Notes: generated by a model not told the origin, from the sequence alone. Shown: positions 24,693-34,774, counted from the stretch's first letter. The stretch: 64,000 nucleotides of DNA from Pseudoxanthomonas japonensis (GCF_010093445.1 NZ_PDWW01000002.1:232381-296380); one strand, 5' to 3'. A program made the numbers and translations.

Positions 24693-25901
24693 TCACGGCG
24701 CCTGCGGCGCTTCGATGCGCCAGACCTTGCCGTCGTCCTCGTCGGTGAGGACATAGACGCTGCCGTCGGCCGCCACGCGCACATCGCGTACGCGTTCGCC
24801 GATCTCGTTGAGCAGGCGTTCTTCGCCGACGATCCTGTCGCCGTCCAGGGTCAGGCGGATCAGGTTGCGCTCGGCCAGCGCGCCGAGGAACAGGCTGTCG
24901 TTCCAGGGGCTGTCTGCCTTGCCGGTGAGGAAGGCCATGCCGGAGACGCCGGGCGACTTCTCCCACAGGTGGTAGGGCTGTTCCATCCCGTCCTTGGCCT
25001 TGCCTTCCGCTTCCGGGATCGGTTGGCCCGAGTAGTTGATGCCGTAGGTGATGATCGGCCAGCCGTAGTTCTTGCCGGCTTCCGGCAGGTTGATCTCGTC
25101 GCCGCCGCGCGGTCCGTGCTCGCTCTGCCAGATCTTGCCGGTGCGGGGATCGCGCGCCATGCCCTGCATGTTGCGGTGGCCGTAGCTGTAGATCTCGGGG
25201 CGCGCGTCGGCGCGGCCAACGAACGGGTTGTCCTGCGGCACGCTGCCGTCCAGGTTCAGGCGCACCAGCTTGCCCTGCAGCTTGCCGAGGTCCTGCGCGG
25301 TCGGACGCTGGTTGCGCTCGCCCTGGCTGATGAAGACATGGCCTGCATCGTCGAACACGATGCGCGAACCGAAGTGGTTGGGGCCTTCAAGCTTGGGTTC
25401 CTGCCGGTAGATGACCTTGACGTCCGCCAGCGTGTCGCCGGACAGCGTGCCGTAGGCGACAGCCGTGCCGGCCGTGCCGTTGTCGCCGGGCTCGGCGTAA
25501 CTCAGGTAGATGCGACGGCTGCTGGCGAAATCCGGTGCCAGCACGACGTCGAGCAGGCCGCCCTGGCCGGCGGCCCACACCTTGGGCACGCCGGCGATGG
25601 GCGCGGACACCGCGCCATCGGCGCCGACGCGGCGCAGTTGTCCGCTGCGCTCGGTGACCAGCATGGCGCCGTCGGGCAGGAACGCGAGGCTCCACGGATG
25701 GTCCAGCCCGCTCGCCACGCGGGTCACGCGGATCTGGCCCTTGGCGCTGGCCAGTGTCTGCGAAGGCTGGCTGGCTGGTGCGGCTTGCGCAGCGGCCGGC
25801 GCAGCGCCTTTCGCAGCATCGCCGCTGGCGGAGGAATCGCAGGCGGCCAACGGCAGCGCGAGGAGGAGGGCGGTGGCGAGTCGGTGGTGGGCGTTGCGCA
25901 A
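24693..25901 (-). CDS. PQQ-dependent sugar dehydrogenase-like lipoprotein
   Basis: A 402-residue lipoprotein with lipobox LPLAAC (Cys21). The mature part is a six-bladed beta-propeller of the soluble aldose sugar dehydrogenase type (YliI/GdhB-like): GLDHPWSLAFLPDGAMLVTERSGQLRRV, then SRIVFDDAGHVFISQGER, SEHGPRGGDEINLPEAGKNYGWP, and a final DGSVYVLTDEDDGKVWR. Such enzymes oxidise sugars with pyrroloquinoline quinone in the periplasm. The conserved SEHGPRGGDE segment helps bind PQQ and calcium in this family. No PQQ synthesis genes are in the window. It is the first gene of a unit with the small periplasmic protein and the thioesterase. Confidence 0.88.
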   Translation of the reverse strand: MRNAHHRLATALLLALPLAACDSSASGDAAKGAAPAAAQAAPASQPSQTLASAKGQIRVTRVASGLDHPWSLAFLPDGAMLVTERSGQLRRVGADGAVSAPIAGVPKVWAAGQGGLLDVVLAPDFASSRRIYLSYAEPGDNGTAGTAVAYGTLSGDTLADVKVIYRQEPKLEGPNHFGSRIVFDDAGHVFISQGERNQRPTAQDLGKLQGKLVRLNLDGSVPQDNPFVGRADARPEIYSYGHRNMQGMARDPRTGKIWQSEHGPRGGDEINLPEAGKNYGWPIITYGINYSGQPIPEAEGKAKDGMEQPYHLWEKSPGVSGMAFLTGKADSPWNDSLFLGALAERNLIRLTLDGDRIVGEERLLNEIGERVRDVRVAADGSVYVLTDEDDGKVWRIEAPQAP

Positions 25902-25926
25902 CGTCGTGTCTCCTGTGGGGGAAAGA

Positions 25927-27789
25927 TCAGCGGTAACCCGCGGCCTGCAGTTCGAACAGTTCGGCGTAACGGCCTCCGGCGGCCATCAGTTGTTCGTGCG
26001 TGCCACTGGCTTCCAGGCGGCCCTGGTCGAGGACCAGGATGCGGTCGGCCATGCGGACGCTGGAGAAGCGGTGCGAGATCAGCACCGCGGTCCGATTGTC
26101 CGACAATTCCTTGAAGCGTTGGAAGACCTCGAACTCCGAACGCGCATCCAGCGCCGCGGTCGGTTCATCCAGGATCATCACCTGCGCGTCGCGCATGTAG
26201 GCGCGCGCGATGGCGATCTTCTGCCACTGGCCGCCGGACAGGTCGACGCTGTTCTTGAACCGGCGGCCGACCAGCTGGTCGTAGCCACGCGGCAGGCCGG
26301 CGATGACCTCGTCGGCCATCGCGCGCGCGGCGGCGGCGCGTACGCGTGCCTGGTCGTCCATCGCCTCGATGCGGCCCACGCCGATGTTCTCGCCGGCGGT
26401 GAGGTGGTAGCGCACGAAGTCCTGGAAGATCACGCCGATGTTGGCGCGCAGGTCGTCGAGGTCGTACTCGCGCAGGTCGCGCCCGTCCAGCAGGATGCGG
26501 CCTTCGTCCGGGTCGTACAGGCGCGCGAGCAGTTTGACCAGCGTGGTCTTGCCGGCGCCGTTCTCGCCCACCAGCGCCAGCACTTCGCCGGCCTGCAGTT
26601 CGAAGTCGAGATGGCGCACGGCCCAACGTTCCGCATCCGGATAGCGGAAGCCGACATTTTCGAAGACGAAGCCCTGCGTGATCGGCCGCGGGATCGGCAC
26701 GGCATCGGCGGGCGAGGTGATCTCCGCTTCGATCTCGAAGAACGAGAACAGGTCGTCCAGGTACAGCGCCTGGCCGGCCACCTGCGAGAAGCCGATCAGC
26801 AGGCCTTCCAGCAACTGGCGCAGGCGCAGGAAGCTGCCGGCAAGGAAGGTCAGGTCGCCGATGCTGAAGTCGCCACGCACCGTGCGCCAGGCGATATAGC
26901 CGTAGGCCACGTAGTAACCCAGCGTGCCGAGCGCGGCGAGTACCGTGCCCCACAGTGCACGCCGGCGCGCCAGGGCACGGTTGGCAAGGAAGAACTTGTC
27001 CGCCAGCGCGCGGTAGCGTTCGATCAGGAAACGGTGGAGGTTGAAGATCTTCACCTCCTTCGCCGTTTCCACGCTGGCGCCCATCTGGCGCAGGTACTCC
27101 AGCTGGCGCCGTTCGGGCGTCCACTGGAAGTTGAGCGAATAGCCCAGCGCATTGAAGTGCGCTTCGCCGACGAAGGCCGGGATCAGCGCGATCGCCAGCA
27201 GCGCGATCAGCCAGGGTGCATAGACCAGCAGGCCGGCGGCGAAGGCGACCACGGTGATCGCATCCTGTACCTGGCCGAACAGCTGGCTCATCAGGTTCAT
27301 GCGTCCCATCGTCTGGCGGCGCGCGCGGTCGAGCTTGTCCTGCAGGTCGGGGTCTTCGAAATCCTCCAGGTCCAGCGTCGCCGCGTGTTCCATGAGCCGC
27401 ACGCTGGTCGCGTTGGTGAACAGCTCCGACAGCAGGGCGTCGGCGTAGCTCACCAGCCGGCCAAGCAGGTCGGAACCGATGGCCAGTGCGAACTCCAGCG
27501 CCAGCAGCGTCGCCAGCGTGTCGAGCTGCCCGCTGCGCCACGCGTCGACCAGCGAACCGAAGTCCAGGCCCAGCCCGACCAGCCGGATGGCCTCGTCGAT
27601 GATCAGCTTGGCGATGTACAGCGTCACCACCGGCACGAACGCGCGCAGCAGGCGCAGGCCCAGGCTGGCGAGGGTCAGTACACGGCTGGTCTGCCAGATC
27701 TGGCGCAGGAACGGCCCGAGGTTGCGCATAGCATCGAAGCGCTCGCGCAGGTTGGGCGTGGGGCTGGCGGTGCTGCGCGGAGAGGGCAT
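25927..27789 (-). CDS. ABC exporter, fused permease and ATPase
   Basis: A half-transporter of 620 residues. The N-terminal membrane domain (about 30-330) has five to six helices. The ATPase domain has Walker A GENGAGKTTLVKLL (near 415), signature VDLSGGQWQKIAIARAY, Walker B VMILDEPTAALD and switch region LISHRFSSVRMADRILVL. The frame stays open far upstream into the antisense of the subtilase gene. The ATG at 27789 is chosen because MPSPRS begins just before the first amphipathic segment; ATG 27732 is a shorter alternative. It faces away from the subtilase gene with a 66-bp gap, so protein or peptide export is possible but unproven. Confidence 0.85.
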   Translation of the reverse strand: MPSPRSTASPTPNLRERFDAMRNLGPFLRQIWQTSRVLTLASLGLRLLRAFVPVVTLYIAKLIIDEAIRLVGLGLDFGSLVDAWRSGQLDTLATLLALEFALAIGSDLLGRLVSYADALLSELFTNATSVRLMEHAATLDLEDFEDPDLQDKLDRARRQTMGRMNLMSQLFGQVQDAITVVAFAAGLLVYAPWLIALLAIALIPAFVGEAHFNALGYSLNFQWTPERRQLEYLRQMGASVETAKEVKIFNLHRFLIERYRALADKFFLANRALARRRALWGTVLAALGTLGYYVAYGYIAWRTVRGDFSIGDLTFLAGSFLRLRQLLEGLLIGFSQVAGQALYLDDLFSFFEIEAEITSPADAVPIPRPITQGFVFENVGFRYPDAERWAVRHLDFELQAGEVLALVGENGAGKTTLVKLLARLYDPDEGRILLDGRDLREYDLDDLRANIGVIFQDFVRYHLTAGENIGVGRIEAMDDQARVRAAAARAMADEVIAGLPRGYDQLVGRRFKNSVDLSGGQWQKIAIARAYMRDAQVMILDEPTAALDARSEFEVFQRFKELSDNRTAVLISHRFSSVRMADRILVLDQGRLEASGTHEQLMAAGGRYAELFELQAAGYR

Positions 27790-27855
27790 CGGCGTTGGAT
27801 TGGCGGCGGCGGTGCCGCGATGCGGGTAATCTAGCCCAACTGACAGGGGGTCAAG

Positions 27856-29364
27856 ATGAAGAAGTTCATCGTCGCCGCGTGCCTGCTGCTGGCGGGCGGG
27901 CATGCGGTCGCTATGGAGAAAGTTTCGTACCAGGCGAAGCAACTCGCACAGCAGCAGGGACGAGCGCGTGTTGTGGTGCTGATGGATGAACGTGGTCCTG
28001 GCGTCGCAGGCGCATTGCGCAATGCCGTGATCACGAAGGAGCAGCATGTGCGTGGTCGCGCCGATGCGGTGTTGGGATCGCTGCCCGGAAGCGGGTATCG
28101 GCTGCACCGCCGTTTTAGCCGGGTGCCGGCCATGGTGATCGAGGCGGACGCCGATACGCTGCGCCGGCTGGAGCGCAACGTGTGGGTGCGCAAGGTGGAC
28201 ATCGACCGTGGCGGCACTGGCGGTGCGGTCGCAGCGGACGAAAGCTCGGTGCTCAATCGCGTCGACCTGTTGCAGGGGGTTGGCCTGGACGGGAGCGGTA
28301 TCAAAGTCGCCGTCGTCGATACCGGGATCGATACGGATCACGCGGATCTGGTGCCGCGTGTGGTGGCGCAGCAGTGCTTCTGTTCGTCCATCTCCGGCAG
28401 TGGTGGATGCTGTCCCAACGGGCAGGCCAGCCAGTCGGGCGCCGGCGCCGCGGAAGACGACCACGGCCATGGCACCAATGTGGCGGGCATCATGGCGGGC
28501 GCCGGCAACGTCGCGCCGCGGGGCGCGTTGCCGGCCTCGCAACTGGTCGCCCTCAAGGTCATGGACGGTGACAATGGCTTCTGCTGCATGTCGGACGTCG
28601 TGGCTGCGCTGGACTGGATCGCGACGCATCACCCCGATACTGATGTGGTGAATCTCAGCCTGGGATCGTCGGACCTGTTTCCGGGCAGTTGCGATGCTTC
28701 GGCGTCCTACCTGACGGCATTGAAGATCTCGGTCGACAACCTGATGTCGCAAGGCACCGTCGTGGTCGCCTCCAGCGGCAACCAGGGCGATCTGCAGCGG
28801 ATGTCGGCGCCCGCCTGCCTCAGCAACGTCCTGGGCGTCGCGGCGACCTGGGACATGCCGGGCGGTGCGACGACGTTCCTGGGATGCACGGAGACATCGC
28901 GCTCCCCCTACCAGCCCACCTGCTTCAGCAACCGCAGTACCACGACCTCGCTGTTCGCGGCCGGCGCGTTCGTCCGTTCCACGGGCGTGAATGGGGGCGT
29001 GTCGACGTATGGCGGAACCTCGCAGGCCGCGCCCATGGTTGCCGCCTGCGCGGGCGCCTTGCATCAGGCGGCGCCACGGGCGACCGTCACCCAGCGCATG
29101 GACGCCCTGCGCCTGTCCCAGGCGCGCCTCGCCGACCCTGCAACGGGACGCACCTATCCCTTTCTGGACTGCATCGATGCAGCACGCCTGCTGGATCCGG
29201 CCCGCTTCCTGGTGCGCGTGAACGGTGCGCAGCCGTTGATTCCGGGGCGTCCCGCGCAGTCATTGCCTGCAGCGGTCATCCCGGTGTTGAAGCCCACCCG
29301 CGCGAGCCCGCAACCACGCACGGACGACATTCGCGGCGTGCGGGAGCGCCAGCTGATCCGTTGA
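27856..29364 (+). CDS. secreted subtilisin-like serine protease (S8)
   Basis: A 502-residue preproprotein: signal peptide (about 1-20), an I9-like propeptide region (about 30-110), then an S8 domain. The triad is Asp155 (VVDTGIDTDH), His205 (DHGHGTNVAG) and Ser389 (GGTSQAAPM). The oxyanion asparagine is in VVASSGNQGD (near 304). Cysteine pairs around 170-190 (CFCSSISGSGGCC) and 235-240 (FCCM) suggest disulfides. The start is supported by AGGGGG at 27845-27850. It probably degrades extracellular protein; no type II secretion signal can be read from sequence. Confidence 0.92.
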   Translation: MKKFIVAACLLLAGGHAVAMEKVSYQAKQLAQQQGRARVVVLMDERGPGVAGALRNAVITKEQHVRGRADAVLGSLPGSGYRLHRRFSRVPAMVIEADADTLRRLERNVWVRKVDIDRGGTGGAVAADESSVLNRVDLLQGVGLDGSGIKVAVVDTGIDTDHADLVPRVVAQQCFCSSISGSGGCCPNGQASQSGAGAAEDDHGHGTNVAGIMAGAGNVAPRGALPASQLVALKVMDGDNGFCCMSDVVAALDWIATHHPDTDVVNLSLGSSDLFPGSCDASASYLTALKISVDNLMSQGTVVVASSGNQGDLQRMSAPACLSNVLGVAATWDMPGGATTFLGCTETSRSPYQPTCFSNRSTTTSLFAAGAFVRSTGVNGGVSTYGGTSQAAPMVAACAGALHQAAPRATVTQRMDALRLSQARLADPATGRTYPFLDCIDAARLLDPARFLVRVNGAQPLIPGRPAQSLPAAVIPVLKPTRASPQPRTDDIRGVRERQLIR

Positions 29365-29404
29365 CAGTTGCGCGCAAGGATGCCGACGGCCGCGACGACG
29401 GGTG

Positions 29405-30505
29405 TCATCGCATTGCAACGGCGGGGCCCAGCGGTTGGATGTCGAGCGACTGGCCCGGCTCGACACGTTCGCCGCCACGCACGATCAGTCGGTCGCCTGC
29501 GGCGACGCCGCCGCTGACTTCGACCAGTCCATCCACTTCGGCGCCAGTCTTCACCGGCACGCGCTCGGCCTTGCCGGCAGTGTCCACGCGCATGACGAAG
29601 TCGCCCTCGCGGCGCAGGACCACCGCGTCGCGTGGCACCGCGACCACGGTACGCGTTTCCGCGCTGGGCAGGCCCACGTCCACGGCGGTGCCGACCGGAA
29701 TGTCCAGGCCCTGCACGGCGATGCGCAGCTCCAGCTGGCGCGAGGCTTCGTCCCCCACGGGTACCAGCGCGCTGACGGGATAGGTGGCTTCTTCGCCCGC
29801 GCTGCGCACGCGTACGTCGGTGCCGGCGCCCAGGTGCCGGGCGAGGTCAACCGGTGCGCGCACGCGGACTTCCTGCGCGCCGATGTCCACCAGGCGTGCC
29901 ACCGAGCCGCCGGTGACCAGGTATTCGCCGAGCTGGGTGTGGCGCTCCGCCACGATGCCATCGAACGGCGCACGGATCACCATCTGCGTGCGCTGGTGGC
30001 GGGTCTGCGCCAGCTGTGCCAGCACGCGTACGCGTTCCTGCACCAGCACGTCGCGGTCGGCGCGCAACTGCTCGTACTGCGCGCGGGCGATGTTCTGCTG
30101 TGCCGCCAGTTGGGCGTAACGCTGCTCCTGCCGGTTGGCGAGCGCCAGCTGGGCCTGGATGCGGGCCAGATCCGCTTGTCCTTCCTGCTCGCGCAGGCGC
30201 AGCGCGGTGTCGTCGAGCACCGCCAGCGCGTCGCCCTTGCGCACGCGCTGGCCGATCTCCGACACCTCGACGACGCGACCATCGTGCTCGCCCGCCACGC
30301 GGGCGTCACGGCGGCTGATGACGCTGCCCGGCGACCAGTGGCGCGGCGCGAACGCCGTGTTGACCGCGGGCGCCACGCTGACGATGGCAGGCGGCGCGTC
30401 CGGCTTCGTGGAAGGTGCGCTGGCATCGGCGTCCCGTTTCACCAGGGGGAGGGCGAGGACGCCGGCCAGCGCGATGGCGATGAGCAGTTTGGGCAGGGAA
30501 CGCAT
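29405..30505 (-). CDS. RND efflux periplasmic adaptor subunit
   Basis: A membrane-fusion protein of 366 residues. An N-terminal helix (about 5-22) leads to the lipoyl half-motifs (EHDGRVVEVSEIGQRVRKGDAL and VIRAPFDGIVAERHTQLGEYLVTGG) that flank an alpha-helical hairpin (about 100-165), then beta-barrel and membrane-proximal domains. Such adaptors link an inner-membrane RND pump to an outer-membrane channel. It lies 21 bp downstream of the RND pump gene on the same strand. No outer-membrane factor gene is adjacent, so the pump must use one encoded elsewhere. The substrate cannot be predicted. Confidence 0.9.
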   Translation of the reverse strand: MRSLPKLLIAIALAGVLALPLVKRDADASAPSTKPDAPPAIVSVAPAVNTAFAPRHWSPGSVISRRDARVAGEHDGRVVEVSEIGQRVRKGDALAVLDDTALRLREQEGQADLARIQAQLALANRQEQRYAQLAAQQNIARAQYEQLRADRDVLVQERVRVLAQLAQTRHQRTQMVIRAPFDGIVAERHTQLGEYLVTGGSVARLVDIGAQEVRVRAPVDLARHLGAGTDVRVRSAGEEATYPVSALVPVGDEASRQLELRIAVQGLDIPVGTAVDVGLPSAETRTVVAVPRDAVVLRREGDFVMRVDTAGKAERVPVKTGAEVDGLVEVSGGVAAGDRLIVRGGERVEPGQSLDIQPLGPAVAMR

Positions 30506-30526
30506 GGGGATTCTCCGGAGCAGGGG

Positions 30527-33500
30527 TCAGGAAATGGCGCGGGGAAGGGAGGCATCGGCGCTGTCTTCCGCGCGACGCGGTGCGCGTTCGCCGGCCAGGC
30601 GCAGCAGCGCAGGCACCAGCACGACGGTGAACAGCAGGCTCAGCGCGACGCCGCCGACGGACACGGCAGCCAGGCCGCGGTAGATGACGGCGCCGGGCCC
30701 GGGGTTGATCGCCATCGGCAATGCGCCCAGTACGCCGGTAAGCGCTGCGATCAGGATCGGGCGCAGCCGCTGGTCCAGCGCCTGCTTCAGCGCGTCGTCC
30801 AGCGAAGCCCCGGCGACCTGCGCTTCGCGGGCCTGCGCGACCAGCAGGATGGCGTTGTTGATCACCATGCCCAGCAGCATGATGAAGCCGATCATCGACA
30901 GCAGGTCCAGCGTCTGGCCCGCCGCGAGATCCAGCACGCGCAGGCCGGCGACGCCGCCCAGCACCGCCATCGGCAGCGTGGCCATGACGAAGGCGCTGTC
31001 GCGCAGCGACTTGAACATCGCCGCCATCAGCATGAACAGCACCACCAGCGCCAGGGCGAAGTTGGTGCCCATGCTGCGCACCACTTCGCCCAGCCGGTCC
31101 GCGCTGCCGGAGATGCGGATGGCGGCGTCGGGCGGCAGTGCGTCGCGCAGCGAGGGCACGATCTCGTCGTTGACGATGTCCAGCGCCTCTTCCAGCGACA
31201 TCGTGGCCGGCGGATCGACGGTGAGCGTCACCGTGCGGCGGCGGTCGATGCGGCGCAGCTGGTTCGGCGCCAGCACCGTGTCAACCTGCGCGAGGGAGGC
31301 CAGGCCCAGCACGCCGCCCTGCGGTGTCGCCAGCGGCGCGGCGCCGAGGCGTTCGACATCGTCGCCGCGGTTGCTGCGCAGGATGATGGCCAGGCGGCGG
31401 TCGCCGTCGAAATGCTCGCCCAGCCACTGGCCATCGCCGAGCACGCGCACGACGGTCCCGAGTTCCGGACGCCGCCAGCCGACCTCCGCCAGCCGACGGT
31501 CGTCGGGCCGGATGCGCAGTTCGGGCGTGCCTGCATCCGCATTCGGCCATGCCTGCACGTTGGCGCCGGCGAACCGCTCGGACAGCCGCTTGCGTCCGGC
31601 TTCCGCCGCACGCGTCAGCGCGTCGCCGTCGCCATGCTGCAGGTGGATCGCGATGGCGCGGGCCGAGCCGCCGAAGCTGCCGAACAGCTCGCCTTCGCTG
31701 GCGAACGCGCGCGTGTCCGGGAAGCCGACGACGATCTCGTCGCGGACGATGCGTTCCAGTTCGCCGATGTCGTCCGGATCCACCACGCGCGCGCCCAGCG
31801 AGCCGCCGCCCGGCCACAGGTTGAGGTACCAGTTGCTGAGCTGCGGGCCCTTCTCGCCGTCCATGTAGGGCCGCATGCGTTCCAGGATGACCGGCGCGAT
31901 CTCCCGGTTGACGCGTTCCGGGCTCATGCCGGGCGGGAAGTTGAAGAAGGCGTCGACCGCGGCACGCTTCACCGGCGGAAGGTAGTCGATCTGCGGCATC
32001 AGCAGCGCCGCCAGCAACGCCGGTGCCAGGACCAGCGCGCCGATCCAGGTCCACTGGCGCCGGCGGCCTTCGGTGACGCGCAGCGCCCAGTCGCTGATGC
32101 GCGACCAGGCGCGGTGCTGCGCGGCATCGCCGGGACGCGTGCGCAGCCAGGTGCCGGCGGCGGCAGGCAACACCGTGATGGCGACCAGCAGCGAGATGCC
32201 GACGGCGATCGAGATGGTCAGCGCCAGGTCGGCGAACAGCTGGCCTTCCACGTCGTCCATGAAGATCACCGGCAGGAAGACGGCGACCGTGGTCAGCGTG
32301 GAGGCCACCAGCGCGCCGCCGACCTGGCGCGTGCCTTCCAGCGCGGCGCGGCCGGCGGGCAGGCCTTCCTCGCGCAGGCGCACGATGTTCTCCGCCACCA
32401 CCACGGCCGCGTCCATCACCATGCCGACGGCAAAGGCGAGGCCGGCGAGCGAGATGACGTTGAGGCTGCGGCCCGTCAGCTGCAGCACGATGAAGGTGGC
32501 CAGCAGCGAGATGGGAATGGCGCAGGCGATCAGCGCCGTGGCGCGGACGTCGCGCAGGAACCACCACAGGCAGCCGATGGCCAGCAGCACGCCGGCCGTC
32601 AGGCTGCCGGACAGCAGGCCGAGCGCGCGGTTGATGAAGACCGAGGCGTCGAAGCTCTGCGCGATGTCCAGGCCCAGCGGTTTCAGTTCCTGTTCGCGCA
32701 CGTCGGCGACGACGCGCTTCACTTCGTCCAGCGTGTCGAGCACGTTGGCGCCGCTCGCGCGCAGGATGCGCAGGCCGATCGCGGGATTGCCGTTCTGGTA
32801 GGCGAAGAAGCGCTGCTCCGGCCGCTTCACTTCGACCGCGGCGACATCGCCGAGTCGCACCGGGCGTCCATCACGCCACGCTAGGATCAGGTCGCCCATC
32901 GCCTCGGGCGAGTAGCGGCCCGCGAAGCGCAGCACGTACTCGCGGCGGCCGGCTTCGACCACGCCGCCGGAGACATCGGTGGCGCGCGCCGCGACTGCGG
33001 CGACATCCGGCACCTGGATGCCGAGCGCGGCGGCACGCTCCAGGTCGAGAGTGATGGTCAGCTCGTCCTCGGCGCCGCCGTTGATCTCGACGCCGGCCAC
33101 GCCGTCGACGGAGGTCAGGCGCGGGACGATGCGGTCTTCGATCAGCTGCCGGTAGTCGAGGATGTCGCCGCTCGTACCCGGCAGCTTCTGGATGAAGAAG
33201 AACGTCAGCGAGTTGTTGGCGTTGTCGGCGCCGGCCTGCACGACGGGCGGCGTGGCATCGCGCGGCAGCGGCTGCAGGCGGTTCATCCGCGACAGCACCT
33301 CGACCAGCATCGCGTCCATGTCGCTGCCGACGGCGAAGGTCAGGTTGATGAAGCTGTTGCCGGCGTTGACGTTGGAGGCCATCTCCTCCAGCCCGGGCAA
33401 TCCCTGCATCACCGCCTCGATGGGCTCGACGATCTCCGATTCCATCTCCTGCGGCGACGCGGCGCGCCAGGACGTCTGGATGGACATCTGCGGCCGTTCG

Positions 33501-33619
33501 ATGTCGGGAAACAGCTGCAAGGGCAGCTTGCCCAGGCTCATCAGGCCGAATGCGCAGACCATCGCCACGACGACCGCGACGGCGGCCGGATTGCGCAGGG
33601 AAGCGTCGGTGAGTTTCAT
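30527..33619 (-). CDS. RND efflux pump, inner-membrane subunit
   Basis: A 1030-residue AcrB-like transporter with the expected 12 membrane helices in two halves, each with a large periplasmic loop. The N-terminus (LRNPAAVAVVVAMVCAFGLM) is typical. Helix 4 carries GFAVGMVMDAAVVVAENIVR; only one aspartate is present where HAE1 drug pumps usually have two adjacent aspartates, which may hint at a different subfamily. The partner adaptor follows directly. A LytS/LytTR pair lies upstream, but there is no sign that it controls this operon. Confidence 0.92.
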   Translation of the reverse strand: MKLTDASLRNPAAVAVVVAMVCAFGLMSLGKLPLQLFPDIERPQMSIQTSWRAASPQEMESEIVEPIEAVMQGLPGLEEMASNVNAGNSFINLTFAVGSDMDAMLVEVLSRMNRLQPLPRDATPPVVQAGADNANNSLTFFFIQKLPGTSGDILDYRQLIEDRIVPRLTSVDGVAGVEINGGAEDELTITLDLERAAALGIQVPDVAAVAARATDVSGGVVEAGRREYVLRFAGRYSPEAMGDLILAWRDGRPVRLGDVAAVEVKRPEQRFFAYQNGNPAIGLRILRASGANVLDTLDEVKRVVADVREQELKPLGLDIAQSFDASVFINRALGLLSGSLTAGVLLAIGCLWWFLRDVRATALIACAIPISLLATFIVLQLTGRSLNVISLAGLAFAVGMVMDAAVVVAENIVRLREEGLPAGRAALEGTRQVGGALVASTLTTVAVFLPVIFMDDVEGQLFADLALTISIAVGISLLVAITVLPAAAGTWLRTRPGDAAQHRAWSRISDWALRVTEGRRRQWTWIGALVLAPALLAALLMPQIDYLPPVKRAAVDAFFNFPPGMSPERVNREIAPVILERMRPYMDGEKGPQLSNWYLNLWPGGGSLGARVVDPDDIGELERIVRDEIVVGFPDTRAFASEGELFGSFGGSARAIAIHLQHGDGDALTRAAEAGRKRLSERFAGANVQAWPNADAGTPELRIRPDDRRLAEVGWRRPELGTVVRVLGDGQWLGEHFDGDRRLAIILRSNRGDDVERLGAAPLATPQGGVLGLASLAQVDTVLAPNQLRRIDRRRTVTLTVDPPATMSLEEALDIVNDEIVPSLRDALPPDAAIRISGSADRLGEVVRSMGTNFALALVVLFMLMAAMFKSLRDSAFVMATLPMAVLGGVAGLRVLDLAAGQTLDLLSMIGFIMLLGMVINNAILLVAQAREAQVAGASLDDALKQALDQRLRPILIAALTGVLGALPMAINPGPGAVIYRGLAAVSVGGVALSLLFTVVLVPALLRLAGERAPRRAEDSADASLPRAIS

Positions 33620-33788
33620 CGTGCGGGTCCGCGTGGTGGTCGGCGGTGCGCACGATGCGCGCGTCTTGCTTGTGGGCTATGGCCCGGAAGTCATGCGATG
33701 GGTCGGGTTGCGGCGAGCGGTGAAGTGCGCGCGGCGAACGGAGTCCTGACATTCTCGATTACGACCCGCATCCACGAGATCCACGCAT

Positions 33789-33884
33789 CGTCATCCCAGC
33801 GAACGCTGGGATCCATTTGCTCCAGCCAGTAGTCGAGATGAAGGAGCAACAACAACATGGGTCCCAGCGTTCGCTGGGACGACG
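33789..33884. repeat. CATCCCAGCG inverted repeat in the gap before the LytTR gene
   Basis: CGTCATCCCAGCGAACGCTG at 33789 pairs with a mirrored arm ending GTCCCAGCGTTCGCTGGGAC at 33881, around a short spacer. The rest of the 315-bp gap 33620-33934 shows no gene or clear promoter. It is the same repeat type as at 22874. Confidence 0.8.
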
Positions 33885-33934
33885 GGGCTATCTGGATTAC
33901 GCAGCCGGTAGCGGAACGTTTCGCGATACTGCGA

Positions 33935-34771
33935 TCACAGCAGCATCGCCAGCTTGTCGCGATGGCTGCGCGACAGCTTCAGTTCCTGGCCGCAGTCGAG
34001 CCGCAGGAAGCTTTCGCCGTTGGTATGCGGACGCATCTCGACGACGCGGCGCGCGTTGACGATGGTGGAGCGGTGGATGCGCGGGAAGCGCTGCGGGTCG
34101 AGCTGCTTCTCCAGGTCGCGCATGGTCGCGCGGAGGATCAGGGTGGTGCCGTTCGGTGCATCGCCGTCGGTGTGGATGCACATGTAGTCGCCGGCGGCAT
34201 CGATCCAGCGGATGCTGTGCAGGTCGACGCGCACGGTGCGGCCGCCATCGCGCACGGCAAGCTTCTCCTCGCGCCGCAGCAGGTCCAATGCGTCTGGTTT
34301 GAGCGCTTCGTCCAGGTCCAGCGGTGGACGGCCGCTGAGCTCACCCAGGAGCCCGAGCAGATGCGCGCAATGGCCACTGGCCTCGCGTTGCGCACGCGCC
34401 TGGCGTACGCGGACCAGTGCCTGCGTGAGGCGGGATTCTTCCACCGGCTTGAGCAGGTAGTCGGTCGCCGAGGCCTCGAAGGCGCGGATGGCGTAGTGGT
34501 CGTAGGCGGTGACGAAGACCACGAGCGGCATTTCGCTGGCGGGGATCGTGCGCAGGGTCTGGAAGCCGTCCATGCCCGGCATCTGCACGTCGAGGAACAT
34601 CAGGTCCGGGCGATGCTCGCGCAGGCCGGCGATGGCGGCTTCGCCGTCGCCGTACTGGCCGACGATCTCGACGTCCGGATGGGCGGCCAGGCGGATCTCG
34701 AGTCCGCGGCGGGCGAGGGGTTCGTCGTCGACCACGATGGCGCGTAGGGGCGCGGATGGGGTGGCATCCAT
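33935..34771 (-). CDS. LytTR-family response regulator
   Basis: A 278-residue DNA-binding regulator. The receiver domain (about 10-125) has the acidic pair DDE (15-17), the phospho-acceptor Asp61 (MFLDVQMPGMDGF), a conserved Thr/Ala (VTAYD) and Lys (LLKPV). The C-terminal LytTR domain (about 175-278) has the family pattern IRWIDAAGDYMCIHT, RDLEKQL, FPRIHRSTIVNARRV and a final LKLSRSHRDKL. It lies three bp downstream of the LytS-like kinase gene and is surely its partner. Targets are not known; in related bacteria such pairs control envelope or pilus genes. Confidence 0.92.
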   Translation of the reverse strand: MDATPSAPLRAIVVDDEPLARRGLEIRLAAHPDVEIVGQYGDGEAAIAGLREHRPDLMFLDVQMPGMDGFQTLRTIPASEMPLVVFVTAYDHYAIRAFEASATDYLLKPVEESRLTQALVRVRQARAQREASGHCAHLLGLLGELSGRPPLDLDEALKPDALDLLRREEKLAVRDGGRTVRVDLHSIRWIDAAGDYMCIHTDGDAPNGTTLILRATMRDLEKQLDPQRFPRIHRSTIVNARRVVEMRPHTNGESFLRLDCGQELKLSRSHRDKLAMLL

Positions 34772-34774
34772 GCG

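Noticed and set aside
25927..29064. One 1045-codon gene covering the ABC exporter and beyond
   Set aside because: The upstream 425 codons are antisense to the subtilase gene with an intact catalytic triad; the exporter starts at 27789.
29402..32884. A 1160-codon open frame on the plus strand opposite the RND operon
   Set aside because: It is the antisense shadow of two well-supported genes; its product is rich in Arg, Ala and His with no domain, as usual for high-GC DNA.
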